Positions 43,936 through 55,433 of a stretch of 64,000 nt of DNA are shown here, piece by piece. Location: assembly GCA_964036195.1 (NCBI GenBank), contig OZ038453.1, positions 28,648,997 to 28,712,996 of the forward strand, given 5' to 3'. The position numbers and the translations under genes are program-made. The notes under the pieces were generated by a model. The model had not been told where the DNA came from, made no database searches, and saw nothing but the letters and a program-made list of their open reading frames with translations. The number at the start of each line of letters is the position of its first letter. The stretch's first letter is position 1. Source of the stretch: Sphaerolaimus hirsutus. Lineage: Eukaryota; Nematoda; Chromadorea; Monhysterida; Sphaerolaimidae.

Positions 43936-44389
43936 TGAGTGTAGAGACAGCTACGTTTCTTCATCTCCACCTATACAATTTCGAGAGAACTGCACGCTAA
44001 GGATGCTTCAATGCAAAAGATAGGAGGCACAATTGCAGGCCTCATTGTGCCCAATTCGTGTGTGTTTTTGCACACAATGCAGTCACTATTTATTAGTACA
44101 AATGCCCTTTACAAACACGATCCACAATCTTGACAAACAGGGTTAGTAGATGGCAAAGTTGCTTCCCAAGAATGCAATTGCACATGTATAGGGGGTTGAC
44201 TTGAGTTTTTAGGGGCTGAGTTTACAATTCAGGGTTGAGTTGATGGGTGTTTTTAAATTAGGGTTGAGTTGACAGAAGTTTAAAAATAAGGGGCTGTTGA
44301 CACAAGTTCACAAATTAGAGGCCTAGTTTATGGGAGTTAAATTGATGGGTGTTTGCCAAATTAGGTGCTGAGTTTATGGGAGTTAACAA

Positions 44390-47240
44390 TAACATTACCA
44401 TAATTCTTAAGTGAGGCCCCCGGGGCTAAAAAATATAAATTGTGATATAATGCATTTGTGGGTTACTGATTACAATGATTTGAAATATGCACTCCATTCT
44501 GACAGTACATTACAATAACCCTGAAATTGAACCCAAAATGGGGCCAAAACTTTCAAATTGTGAAATGATGCATTGTGGGTTTCTGATTGCACTGATTTCA
44601 AATTTAGGTTTCTGATTGCACTGATTTGATATATAATGCACTCCATTTTGACACTACATTACCATAACCCTGAAAATGAACCACTGGGGCCAAAAACTTT
44701 CAATTTGTGAAATGATGCAATTTTGGGTTTCTGATTGCACTGATTTCAAATTTAGGTTTCTGATTGCACTGATTTGATATATGCACTCCATTGACACTAC
44801 ATTACCATAACCCTGAAAATGAACCACTGGGGCCAAAAACTTTCAATTTGTGAAATGATGCAATTTTGGGTTTCTGATTGCACTGATTTCAAATTTAGGT
44901 TTCTGATTGCACTGATTTGATATATGCACTCCATTGACACTACATTACCATAACCCGTTAATGAACCCATGGGGCCAAATACTTTCAATTTGAGAAATGA
45001 TGCATTTTCAGGTTTCTGATTGCACTCATTTGAAATATGCACTTCATTTTGACACTACATTACCATAACCCTGAAAATGAACCACTGGGGCCAAAAACTT
45101 TCAATTTGTGAAATGATGCAATTTTGGGTTTCTGATTGCACTGATTTCAAATTTAGGTTTCTGATTGCACTGATTTGATATATGCACTCCATTGACACTA
45201 CATTACCATAACCCTCAAAATGGACCCATGGGGTTAAATACTTTCAATTTGAGAAATGATGCATTTTCAGGTTTCTGATTGCACTCATTTGAAATATGCA
45301 CTTCATTTTGACACTACATTACCATAACCCTAAAATGAACCCCCTGGGCCAAAAACTTTCAAACCATAAAATGATGGATTTGTGGGTTTCTGAGTGTAGC
45401 GATTTCAAATATGCCCAGGGCTTAAAAAATTAGAAATTGTGAAATGATTCAATGTGGGTTTCTAATTGCACTGATTTGAAATATGCATTCTGTTTTGACA
45501 CTACATAACCCTGAAAACTACATAACCATAACCCTGAAAATGAACCTCTGGAGCCAAAAACTTTCAATTTGTGAAATCATTCATTTTTGGGTTTCTGATT
45601 GCACTGATTTCAAATTTGGGTCTCTGATTGCACCAATTTGATATATGCACTCCATTTTGACACTACATTACCATAACCCTAAAAATGAACCCATGGGGCC
45701 AAATACTTTCAATTTGAGAAATGATGCATTTTCGGGTTTCTGATAGCACTCATTTGAAATATGCACTTCATTTTGACACTACATTACCATAACCCTAAAA
45801 TGAACCCCCTGGGCCAAAAACTTTCAAACCATAAAATGATGGATTTGTGGGTTTCTGAGTGTAGCAATTTCAAATATGCCCAGGGCTTAAAAAATTAGAA
45901 ATTGTGAAATGATCCAATGTGGGTTTCTAATTGCACTGATTTGAAATATGCACTCTGTTTTGACACTACATAACCCTGAAAACTACATAACCATAACCCT
46001 GAAAATGAACCTCTGGAGCCAAAAAATTTCAATTTGTGAAATCATTCATTTTTGGGTTTCTGATTGCACTGATTTCAAATTTGGGTCTCTGATTGCACCA
46101 ATTTGATATATGCACTCCATTTTGACACTACATTACCATAACCCTAAAAATGAACCCATGGGGCCAAATACTTTCAATTTGAGAAATGATGCATTTTCGG
46201 GTTTCTGATAGCACTCATTTGAAATATGCACTTCATTTTGACACTACATTACCATAACCCTAAAAATGAACCCCCTGGGCCAAAAACTTTCAAACCATAA
46301 AATGATGGATTTGTGGGTTTCTGAGTGTAGCAATTTCAAATATGCCCAGGGCTTAAAAAATTTGAAATTGTGAAATGATTTGATGTGGGTTTCTAATTGC
46401 ACTGATTTGAAATATGCAATCCATTTTGACACTACATAACCCAGAAAACTACATAACCATAACCCTGAAAATGAACCTCTGGAGCCAAAAACTTTCAATT
46501 TGTGAAATCATAAATTTTCAGGTTTCTGATTTCACTCATTTGAAATATGCACTTCATTTTGACACTACATTACCATAACCATAAAAATGAACCCCCTAAG
46601 CCAAAAACTTTCAAATCATAAAATGATGCATTTGTGGGTTTCTGATTGTAGCGATTTCAAATATGCACTCCATTTTGACACTACATTACTAAAACCCTGA
46701 AATTGAACCCCTAGACCCAAAAATTTCTTATTGTGAAATGATGCATTTTGCAGGTTTCTAATTGCACTGATTTGAAATGACTCAATTTCAACTCTACATT
46801 ACTGTAAGCCTTAAATTGAACCCATGGGGCTAATAAATTAGAAATTGTGAAATGATGCATTTGTGGCTTTTTGATTGCCTTGATTTGAAATATGCACTTC
46901 ATTTTGACACTACATTACCATAACCCTGAAAATGAACCCCCAGGGCCAAAAATTTTCAAATCATAAAATGATGTGTTTGTGGGTTTCTGATTGTAGCGAT
47001 TTCAAATATGCACTCCATTTTGACACCACATTACTAAAACCCTGATAATGAACCCCTGGGCACAAAAACTTTCAATTTGTGAAATGATGCATTTGTGGGT
47101 TTTTTATTGCAGTGATTTGAAATGTGCACTCCATTTCTACTCTACATTACCATAACTTTTTAAGTCTAACCCCTGGGGCTAAAAAATTGAAAATTGTGAA
47201 TTGATGCATTTGTGGATTGATGATAGTGATTTTTTGAAAT
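44390..47240. repeat. Tandem array of about 115/143-bp units with higher-order period
   Basis: The unit contains ACATTACCATAACCCTGAAA, then CCAAAAACTTTCAATTTGTG, then GGTTTCTGATTGCACTGATT. Spacing of the ACCATAACCC landmark from 44661 is about 142, 144, 114, 143 and 116 bases; the longer form duplicates the GGTTTCTGATTGCACTGATT piece. From 45490 to 46440 a larger unit repeats about every 470 bases. Frames across it are artefacts. Confidence 0.85.
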
Positions 47241-47289
47241 ATTCATACCATTTTCCAAATTAGGGGCTGAGTTTACAGGAGTTTCCAAA

Positions 47290-48240
47290 CTAGGGGCTGT
47301 GTTTACAGGATTTAGAGGGGGTCCCCATGGGGTGCCATTTTTGGGGGGTCTCCAGGGGGTGCCATTTTCTGGAGGTACATATGGGGGTGCCATTTCAAGG
47401 GGGTCCACATGGGATGCCATTTTTTGGGTGGTCCCCAGGGGTGCCATTTTTTGGTGGTCCTCAGGGGGTGCTATAATTTTTTTTGCGGGGGGGTCCATAG
47501 GGGGTGCCATTTTGGGGGGGGGGGTCCCCAGGGGGGTGCCATTTTTGGAGAGTCCCCAGGGGGAGCCAACTTTGGGTGGGTCCCCAGGGGGTGCCATTTT
47601 TGTGGGGGTTCCTAGGGGGTGCCATGTTTGGGGGGTCCCAAGGGGGTGCCATTTTTGGGGGGTCCCTAAGGGGTGCCATTTTTTGGTGGTCCTCAGGGGG
47701 TGCCATATTTCTGGGGCCCTAGGGGGTCCCATTTTTGGGCAGTTCCCAGGGGGTGCCACTTTTGGGGGGTTCCCCGGGGGGTGCCCATTGGGGTGTCAGT
47801 TTTTGCAAGCCTCTGAGAAGTGGGTACCTATAGCAGGATTCTCTCCAACCTTCAGTTGGGTTTTGTAGAGTCCCCAGGGGGAGCCAACTTTGGGTGGGTC
47901 CCCAGGGGGTGCCATTTTTGTGGGGGTTCCTAGGGGGTGCCATGTTTGGGGGGTCCCCAGGGGGTGCTATTTTTGGGGGGTCCCAAGGGGGTGCCATTTT
48001 TGGGGGGTCCCTAAGGGGTGCCATTTTTTGGTGGTCCTCAGGGGGTGCCATATTTGTGGGGCCCTAGGGGGTCCCATTTTTGGGCGGTTCCCAGGGGGTG
48101 CCACTTTTGGGAGGTTCCCCAGGGGGTGCCATTTGGAGGGGGGTCCCCATTGGGGTGTCAGTTTTTGCAAGCCTCTGAGTAGTGGGTACCTATAGCAGGA
48201 TTCTCTCCAACCTTCAGTTGGGTTTTGTGGTTCTCTACAA
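47290..48240. repeat. G-rich minisatellite (GGGTGCCATTTTTGGGGGGT)
   Basis: Units of roughly 30 bases read GGGTCCCCAGGGGGTGCCAT with variants. A block of about 320-360 bases is itself duplicated (about 47549-47872 and 47870-48235). Each copy ends in TAGCAGGATTCTCTCCAACC, the start of the adjacent MITE end. Frames of nearly 200 codons on both strands are artefacts of the absence of stops. Confidence 0.85.
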
Positions 48241-48645
48241 TTTATACCACAAGGATTTACAAACACAAAAAGAACAGCAAAGCACAAATGTAACCAATTG
48301 AAGATTACAACAAAGTTTGACACCTTGCAAAAACCACACTATCATATCACAAAACCTATACCACACAGAATGCACACTGCACACCATCATACCAAATCGC
48401 AAACTGTCTACATTTTACTACCGAGTTTCATGCCCAACCATTTTACAGAAGTTTACAAAAATCCATTCCAAAACATTGCATCTTTGGTATTGGTCTTGTT
48501 ATTGTTGGTAGATTACATACCGCATTTCAAAACACATGCCTAGCATGTGGGCAAACTTAACTAAAGTATCATATTTTCTCCAATGGTATTAATTGTAGAG
48601 AACCACAAAACCCGACCGAAGGTCGGAGAGAATCCTGCTAGTATA
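48190..48645. mobile_element. MITE with about 50-base inverted ends
   Basis: TAGCAGGATTCTCTCCAACC at the left and the inverted GGTCGGAGAGAATCCTGCTA at the right enclose about 350 bases of AC-rich, non-coding sequence. Confidence 0.65.
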
Positions 48646-48915
48646 ATATGTAAGCAGTTTTTCACTGTTTCATGTGAGCACTTTTTCATACGTATACAGC
48701 ACAATGTATGTTTTTCTATAAGAAAATGACAGATAAAATAGTTTTCAAGGTATCTTTATTATAGGAGATAAAAATAATCGCTCTCCCGACTTGTTTTCAC
48801 TTCTATTGTCTCCACAACCATTTCGATTTGTTTGCGAATTTTAAAATTTTTAAGGCACTACCCCTGCGTATCCTTAATATTCAACGGAGACAGTTCTGTA
48901 AATACATAGCAGTGT
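48646..48915. other. Short unique AT-rich stretch
   Basis: I see no gene, repeat or regulatory site in it. Confidence 0.3.
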
Positions 48916-49341
48916 ACCGTATTTCCTGATTTACCCCCCCCCCCTTGAATTAACCCCCCTCCAAAATACCCCCAGGTGTTTTGGGCTGGGAAAAAATAAA
49001 CCCCCCTCGAAATACCCCCGTCTGGAAGTATGTTCATGATGTATGCAACGTACATTATGTATATATTGGTCGCAGTTTGCGTCGCAGCCACACATAACTA
49101 GTTTGTGTAGCGATTGACGTTCATATGTCCAAATATACCCTACTTGGACACGTTGATTACCTGTTTTGGGTGTAGAAAAGTGTACTCTTTACTATAAATT
49201 TCGTGAAAATTTCTGACGAAATAGTACCCCCCCCCCTCAAATAAGCCCCCCCTCGAAATACCCCCCCTCAAAATACCCCCCCTCAAAATTTCCATTCTGA
49301 AAAAATAAACCCCCTGAGGGTATTTCGAAGAAATATGGTTG
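48916..49341. mobile_element. CGAAATACCCCCC-family MITE
   Basis: It begins ACCGTATTTCCTGATTTACC and ends GGTATTTCGAAGAAATATGG, with C-run words inside both ends and the shared non-coding core. Confidence 0.62.
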
Positions 49342-49344
49342 TTA

Positions 49345-50060
49345 CCGTATTTCCTCGAAATACCCACCGGGGGTGATTGTTTCAGAGTGAGAATTTTGAG
49401 GGGGGGGGGGAAACGAGGGGGGGGGGGTATTTCGAGGGGGTTTATTATTTCACAAGAAATTTTTTTCCAACTCCCGGTACTAATTTTTTGTTTGTAATGT
49501 ACGTCGACGTAAAAAAATTCAACAATAAGCACCATGTATAATGGTCTATAGACTTCTATAAGTATGTAGATGGTAAAAACCATGTTCTAACGTAACACAG
49601 TCATTGTTTTTAACTGTGTTCAACATTGACCAGGTCACAAACCGCAGCTTTTTGGATCTACGTCCTCTTTAAGACGGAATTACAGCTCAGCGGCGTTTGA
49701 CGTGAAATGATGACGTTGTAAAATTGATTACATCAAAATAGACAAAGGTACAGCATTGCAATTTCAGAATTAGATAGTTCTACTAATGGTGTGTAATGTC
49801 CCAAAAAAAAATTCCCCAAATAATCATTATTTATGTAGTTATTTATTTAACGTCAAAATTTTTTGGTGACATAAATGTTTGATGTGAAATGTTGACGTAG
49901 AATGTGTAAATTTTGACGTAAAATTAATAACTAATTAAATGATAATTATTTTCTCAATTTGTCTATTTTGACGTAATCAATTTTACGACGTCATCATTTC
50001 ACGTCAAACACCGCTGAGCTGTAATTCCGGTTTTACACTCAATTTTTGGGGGGGGGGTAT
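49345..50060. mobile_element. CGAAATACCCCCC-family MITE containing a 355-bp inverted-repeat element
   Basis: The outer copy begins ACCGTATTTCCTCGAAATAC; its other end is degenerate near 50050. The inner element (49675-50029) has arms of about 75 bases that start CGGAATTACAGCTCAGCGG, with TTTGACGT and TTACGTCA motifs. Confidence 0.6.
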
Positions 50061-50123
50061 AAAATCCCTACGTTGATTGATTGTGAAATTGTAAGGATTC
50101 TAGCTAATGAGTTGAAGTTAACG

Positions 50124-50129
50124 TTTATT
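50124..50129 (-). terminator. Polyadenylation signal downstream of the glycoprotein fragment
   Basis: The minus strand reads TTGAATAAACG about 370 bases after the stop of the frame ending at 50501. Confidence 0.35.
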
Positions 50130-50500
50130 CAATAAATATTTCAATTCAAGGTTTTCTCATTTATTCGATCATGTCATTCAGACTAACTTCTTCAGGCAAC
50201 CCGCTAGCAGAACAGCACAGAATCACCTTTTACTAATAACCTTTACTAGCTTCAAAAGAATATTATCTCGTCTAGACACAGGTATGCAGCAAGCCTAAAA
50301 TATCAACAAAAATAATAGGTCGATCGCATTTCGTTCATAGAGGTGTAAATAAATGCAAAATAGATGTTAAATAACTGCCGTGCCTAAAATCATCGAGTTC
50401 GGCACACTCCCAACAACAAAAAGTGGGAAGAATTGAGCAAGCGTAAATTTAGCCTGAAATTAAAAACCCTAAATTAATTATAACAACGTGATGACACAGT

Positions 50501-51225
50501 TTATTCTGGTGGCAATAAATCATCACCCGAATTCTCTAACTCTCCCTCCTCCTCAGGTTCTTCCATCCTTTTTCGAGATGTTAAATGTGATTTTGTTTCG
50601 AGCACTTTGGTCGACTTTTGTTTGCGATGTCTGTCGCTGCGACTCGAACTGCGTGAAGAGGTGGTTGAGCTGCTGCTGGAGGATGACGATGTGGAAGAGT
50701 GTCTCCTTTTCTTTTGTTTGGGAGAAGTTTGACAGCCCACTGATTTTGGCCTTGAGAACAACTTTTGTCGATCGCTCTCGGAAAGTTGAGTGAGGGGGTC
50801 GACGTGTGAAGATTGTCCGGTTCCAGTGGGATGTGAATTTGATCCAGGGATTTTAGGGACTCCATGGACATTTGTGTCATCGGTTGCAATGGTGTTAAAA
50901 GTGATGTGCAAGTCTCGGGAGGAATCGACTCGGCCCACGTGTTTGGCCTTGGTCTCATCCTTAAGATGGGCAATTTGTACGGCGTGTTTGGAAGATCGGC
51001 TTCCAGATGAGTCGTGTGAGCATTGCTGAGTGGTGTGAGATTGTGAATTCCGCTCTCGAGGTCGGCTAGTTCGATCTCGGGGACTCTCGCTGTGATTTTG
51101 TTTGTCTGTGAATTTTGTGTTCTCAGACACATCGCTCTCCTTGCCAACGCTTGAATTCGATTCTTTGCTTGGCCTCCGGGACTTCCTCTGCGCGTGCCGC
51201 AAATTTGGCTCTTGAACAGCTTCCA
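50501..51225 (-). CDS. Ser/Arg-rich second frame overlapping the glycoprotein tail
   Basis: About 240 codons are open in a frame different from that of 50581-51921. The product is polar, with an SSSSSSSSTTSSRSSSR tract, a KQKKRRH basic patch (a possible nuclear signal) and an acidic end (EEPEEEGELENSGDD). The first start-like codon is GTG at 51226, overlapping a textbook acceptor (TTATTTATCATTTCAG). Either a spliced accessory protein uses this frame or a one-base change moved the glycoprotein tail into it. I do not recognise the protein. Confidence 0.4.
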
Positions 51226-51921
51226 CTGAAATGATAAATAAATTAAATAGCCAATTGCCATAACAGATGCGCCAATTATTATGACAGTTAACAACGTTTG
51301 CAGTGGTCCCGTCAGAAGTACATCTAAAATCGATGCACTTCCCTGTGAAGTGCCTTGAATGATGTGACCGAGTTCTTTACCCACGCCTTCAAAATATGCT
51401 CCAATACCTTGACCTACTCCAGCTACAAATGCTTGTACTGCTTTCGGGTCGTTTGACATTGAAGAAAAATGTTCCACTGAGCGACTAAGTTGTTTTTCTA
51501 TATTGTGAATTTTTTCAAAGTGATGCCTAGCCGCAATGATACTAAATGCCACATCAGTCATGCTTTTACTTGGTCATCCTGAAATGTTCAGTGTGAAAGG
51601 TCTCCATGATCCTTCCCACACTAATTCTAATGGGACCTTGGTGATGTGCAAATTAGTAGGGCCATTTTCATTCGCCCACATGTTATTTTCCAGGTGGTAG
51701 TATTTGTGGTCTTTGTATTCACAATGTTCTTGTGGTGATTGAGTTATCAAGTCGCGACTCCCTGGTGACACGAACATGGTGTGAGTGTGATTTTCAATTT
51801 GAACTGGCAAAAATTTAAAACATGTGCCATTGACCTTATGGTTGAAGTGAATGTGACTTGCTTTCACAGTGATACATTCCCAAAACATCAGGACTTCTCC
51901 AGAGCCTGTAGCTGTACGCAC
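50581..51921 (-). pseudogene. Viral-type envelope glycoprotein fragment
   Basis: The frame runs from 51921, passes one TGA at 51574 and continues to 50581. The first part has paired Cys and glycosylation sites (NHT, NIS). After the TGA come a helical segment, a Gly-rich amphipathic stretch (VGQGIGAYFEGVGKELG) and a membrane span (LLTVIIIGASVMAIGYLIYL). A cytoplasmic tail of about 215 residues follows. The Gly-rich pre-membrane region recalls class III fusion glycoproteins such as those of chuviruses or herpesviruses. The N-terminal half is missing; a foldback repeat begins at 51912. No gag, pol or LTR is adjacent. It is an endogenous viral or retroelement relic. Confidence 0.55.
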
Positions 51922-52445
51922 AGAAACTCGGCACGCACAGAAGCCCGTTACGCACAGAAGTTAACTCGGTGCGCACAGAAACTTGGCCCGCACATAGCTG
52001 ATGCCATGTGCGTGCCGAGTTTCTGTGCCTACAAAGTTTATGTGATTTTTCACATTCTCTTCTATTCGATTCCCTATGTATAGCAGTAGTTGACACCCGA
52101 AATTTTGCCAACCGTTACATCTGTTTTCTACATATTTGACTTTTGCGATTGCGAATGTAAAATATGTAGAAAACAGCTGTAACAGTTGATGAAATTTCAG
52201 GTGTCAACTATTAGGTTGTCAACTAAGTAACCTTAATTTTTTGCGTATTTGTGATCGCAAAAAATTAATGTTACTTAGTTGACAACCTAATACTTCAACA
52301 CACATGAAAATCCTGAACTCAGATGGCCGACTTGTCCGACAGGGCCCAGTTGTGTGCGTAATGGGCATCTGTGCGTGGCGGGTTTTGATTCTGTGCGTAA
52401 CGGGCACGTGTGCGTAACGGGTTTCTGTGCGTAATGAGCCTGGCC
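51912..52445. repeat. Foldback cluster with CGCACAGAA words and two hairpins
   Basis: CGCACAGAAACTCGG-type words (51912-52040) reappear inverted at 52340-52445. Between them lie two hairpins: 52087-52210 with AGTTGACACC ends, and 52209-52292 with TATTAGGTTGTCAACTAAG ends. Confidence 0.65.
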
Positions 52446-52599
52446 CACTTCTCCATGCCATTCAGCATATATGTTATTTTTTCCTAGAAGTGCCCTCAAT
52501 CCCAACGTGGGGTTGAATGTGATTATTTGGATAATTATATTCAATTGGTTTTGTCTTAGGTGACACAGTTGTTGCCACACTAAAGAAAACTGTTGAGCT

Positions 52600-53460
52600 T
52601 CTAGTTGTGCAAGGGGGTAGGTCATTATTTCATAGTAGGTATTTCAAGGGGGTAGGTCATTATTTCATAGTGACCATTTTGAGGGGGGTATTTCAAGACA
52701 GGGTTATTTCAGGGGGGGTATTTCAAGGAAATACGGTACTTTATAAATAATGTCACACATTGTATTTTCTGAAATACATTTTCTGTACGCGTATGCTTTA
52801 AATGTGTACGAGTACAAGTGCATACAGTTTTTTTTTGAAAAGTACCATATTTCCTCAAAATACCCCCAGGGGGGTTTATTTTTTCAGAGTGGAAATTTTG
52901 GGAGAAAAACGTGAACAATGCAACAATAACCACCATTTATAAGTTTTTACAGTTTTATATAAGTATGTAGATGGTATAAACAATGTTCTAACGTAACACA
53001 GTAAGTGTTTTGAATGTCTGTTATGCATTTCCCGGACCACAAATACATAGTGCCCATTTTGAGGGGGGTATTTCGAGGAAATACGGTATGTGTAAATGTA
53101 TTTACCGCGTACTCGCGTATGCTTATTTTTCGAGTAAACGTACGTACCTTTCAACAACTCTGGTATTTGTGAGCAATTTTGCACAAATTTACGCTCAAAA
53201 TCACTATATTTCCAAAACATTCACACCCAAATTCAATATTTAATGTGTTTTGCCTATTTTTAAGCTATTTTAGCTAATAGTTTTTAAGCTTTTTCCATTG
53301 TTTTGGTTTTTTCTTCCTTTTTTCCCATATGCTTCAAAAAAGCCTACCATATTTCATTGAATTACCCCCTTCAGGGTGTTATATTTCTGGTAATTTTGGC
53401 AATTTTTGTGGGGGGGGGCGTTAATGAGGGGTATTTCGAAGGGGATTTATTTTTGAGGGC
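52600..53460. repeat. Three degraded CGAAATACCCCCC copies around an AGAGTTG-type element
   Basis: Ends GGTATTTCAAGGAAATACGG (52737), CCATATTTCCTCAAAATACC (52848), GGTATTTCGAGGAAATACGG (53087) and a further piece at 53345-53460 are visible. AAACGTACGTAC-type words end in CAACAACTCTGG at 53163. Confidence 0.55.
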
Positions 53461-53569
53461 TTTGCCACACCACTTACTCAACTCTATGTATTCTTATTTA
53501 TGACTGAAAGAAATATGAAAACAATAAAAAGAAAATTGACACAGGGGGAAACGCTCTCTGACAACTCGC

Positions 53570-53765
53570 TCCCAGCTTGCCTGCCAAACACATTAAAAAC
53601 AGTGCTGGTGATCTGCTGTGATCTGCAGTGAAGTGTCATCACGCGAGCCCTGTGCATGCACTTCGACGCACTTCACAAATTTCTGTTTTGTTATTTCTGT
53701 AGACAATTTAGTAAAACATTCCGTAAAGTGTTGGTGAAGTGCATTCCACTGGTCATCAGCAGAGT
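53570..53765. repeat. Dispersed repeat with GATCTGCAGTGAAGTG words
   Basis: A related and longer copy is at 58225-58500. There GAAGTGTGATCAC and GTGATCACGTGTG words are amplified. The function is unknown. Confidence 0.55.
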
Positions 53766-55180
53766 TGCAAGGCTATTTACACAGGTCCCGGCCGGGGACC
53801 GGTCCCTGGCAAAAACAAAATTTTTCAAAAGTCTATAATTGGCGTGTATGGGTTGTTTGCATGTTAATAAGGTCAATTAACACCAAATTAGCATGCACAA
53901 AATTTTTGCAAGATGGTTACATGCACTGATGCATTTTCTTTGGGGGAGTGTATAATTTTTTTTTTGATTTGTCTGAATTTTGGCATGTGTGTACTCCTTC
54001 GCTTAGTGAGTTTGCATGCCAAATTTCAGCTCAGGGCGATTAATGAATCCTATTTGATTTACACTTTAATTTTCATCAATCACTGTATTTTTGTATAGTG
54101 AACGAAATCCTTTCTGGGCTGCGATGATAAGATCCGACCTAAGGCCTTACAATCTGACTTTCTGTCACTATATGTCTATCAAATCAAATCATTCTCTAAT
54201 AAAAGTCGGATTGAATAAAATATATCTGAACCGAATGGAATCCGCCCATTCAAGTTCAAATTAAAAAAAACATACAGCATTGGTAACCAAGGGCCAAATC
54301 ACTGATTCGTTTCATGTCCGCCACGTTTACCAATTTCATGCAAATTTCTGACAAAATAATAAACCCCCCCTCGAATAAGCCCCCCTCGAAATATCCTCCC
54401 CAAAATTTCCACTCTGAATTTCCATCCTGAAAAAATAAACCCCCTGGGGGTATTTCGACGAAATTATATTTATATTTATGCTTATGCTTATGCTTTTATA
54501 AAATGCCTGTGCACTTTTTTACACCTTCCCAGCCAAATTACCTGGGTACTAAAAGCGTAAAAAGAATTTCACATGGGCTGATTTTAAACTTTTGAAAAAT
54601 TGTAAAACCACAAAAAAATTGAATGAGAATGTGTGTCAAAAAACAAACTGCGTGTGTGTGCAATAGCTTGCTGAAAATAACAACAGAAGTATAAATTGTG
54701 TTGAAATATGAGTGTGTCATATAAAAATGTCTCTCAAATATTATTGTGGCATGAGATTGGGAATTTTGGGTTGGATGGGTGATTCCGATGACAATGGTCC
54801 ATAATTACTTTTACTGGGATCGTGACTGGGATGAGTACTGGGTGGTTTGAACTCAATGCACTCCACAAACATGATTTGAATTTTTTTTCTCTCAGGACAT
54901 ACCAAGACAGCATCTGCAAGACAGAATCTGCAAGTGCAAAAACTTTTCTGTTTCCATTTCTGTTTTCCATAAAAAAAGTTTTGTTGACACCCTAACCAGG
55001 AATTTGCCAGGAACCCAGAAATCTGCCAAATTTCCAATGCACCGGGACCATGGTCCCATCTGAACCCTACTGTCAACCCACTGCTACACTGACAAACTGC
55101 TGACAAATGCAAACAAACTTATGTCAGCAAGTTGGCACTGAGTTGTCAGAGACGTGCATTTCCCTGCGTGAAAAACCAGT
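53766..55180. other. Gene-poor stretch with repeat fragments
   Basis: 54355-54465 is a CGAAATACCCCCC-family fragment, 54465-54560 resembles the ACGCTTACG family, and 54940-54995 is an end of the GGAAAACGG family. No exon is recognised. Confidence 0.35.
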
Positions 55181-55182
55181 TA

Positions 55183-55349
55183 CAGGAGGAAATCAAATGG
55201 GATTGGGTCTCTATATTTTACATCTTGCATCAGTCCTCCAAAAGTCACTGTGTGATTCTGATCCTTCCAGTTGCGGTGAACAAGCCTAGCACACTCAATG
55301 GCCATATACCCACGCCTTAGGTGAGTAACTTCTGCCTTGTAAGCTGCAC
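55183..55349 (-). CDS. Candidate exon of unrecognised gene
   Basis: After an acceptor-like TGTGCCAG the minus strand is open to a TAA at 55180-55182. It reads LRRGYMAIECARLVHRNW and then NHTVTFGGLMQDVKYRD, which looks like real protein. Possible donors are GTAAAA after CAAGAT and GTAACT near the end. The opposite strand has a GTGAGT at 55321, so a plus-strand exon is the alternative. The family is unknown to me. Confidence 0.3.
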
Positions 55350-55433
55350 CTGGCACATTTGTATTTACAGATTAGTTACAGTAACAATGGTATGGTGATT
55401 TTTACACGGTATGGGGGTTAAGAAAGGTTCAGT

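Noticed and set aside
44654-46902. Short repeated frames with MECIYQISAI words
   Set aside because: They are translations of the tandem-array unit.
47166-48051. Frames of up to 197 codons on both strands in the G-rich array
   Set aside because: They are open only because the GGGTGCCAT word lacks stops; both strands are open at once and the products are simple repeats.
44390-48240. CRISPR array
   Set aside because: The repeats are contiguous or of variable period without unique spacers, and the DNA is eukaryotic.
50488-50793. Plus-strand frame of 101 codons
   Set aside because: It is antisense to the two glycoprotein-locus frames and has no independent support.
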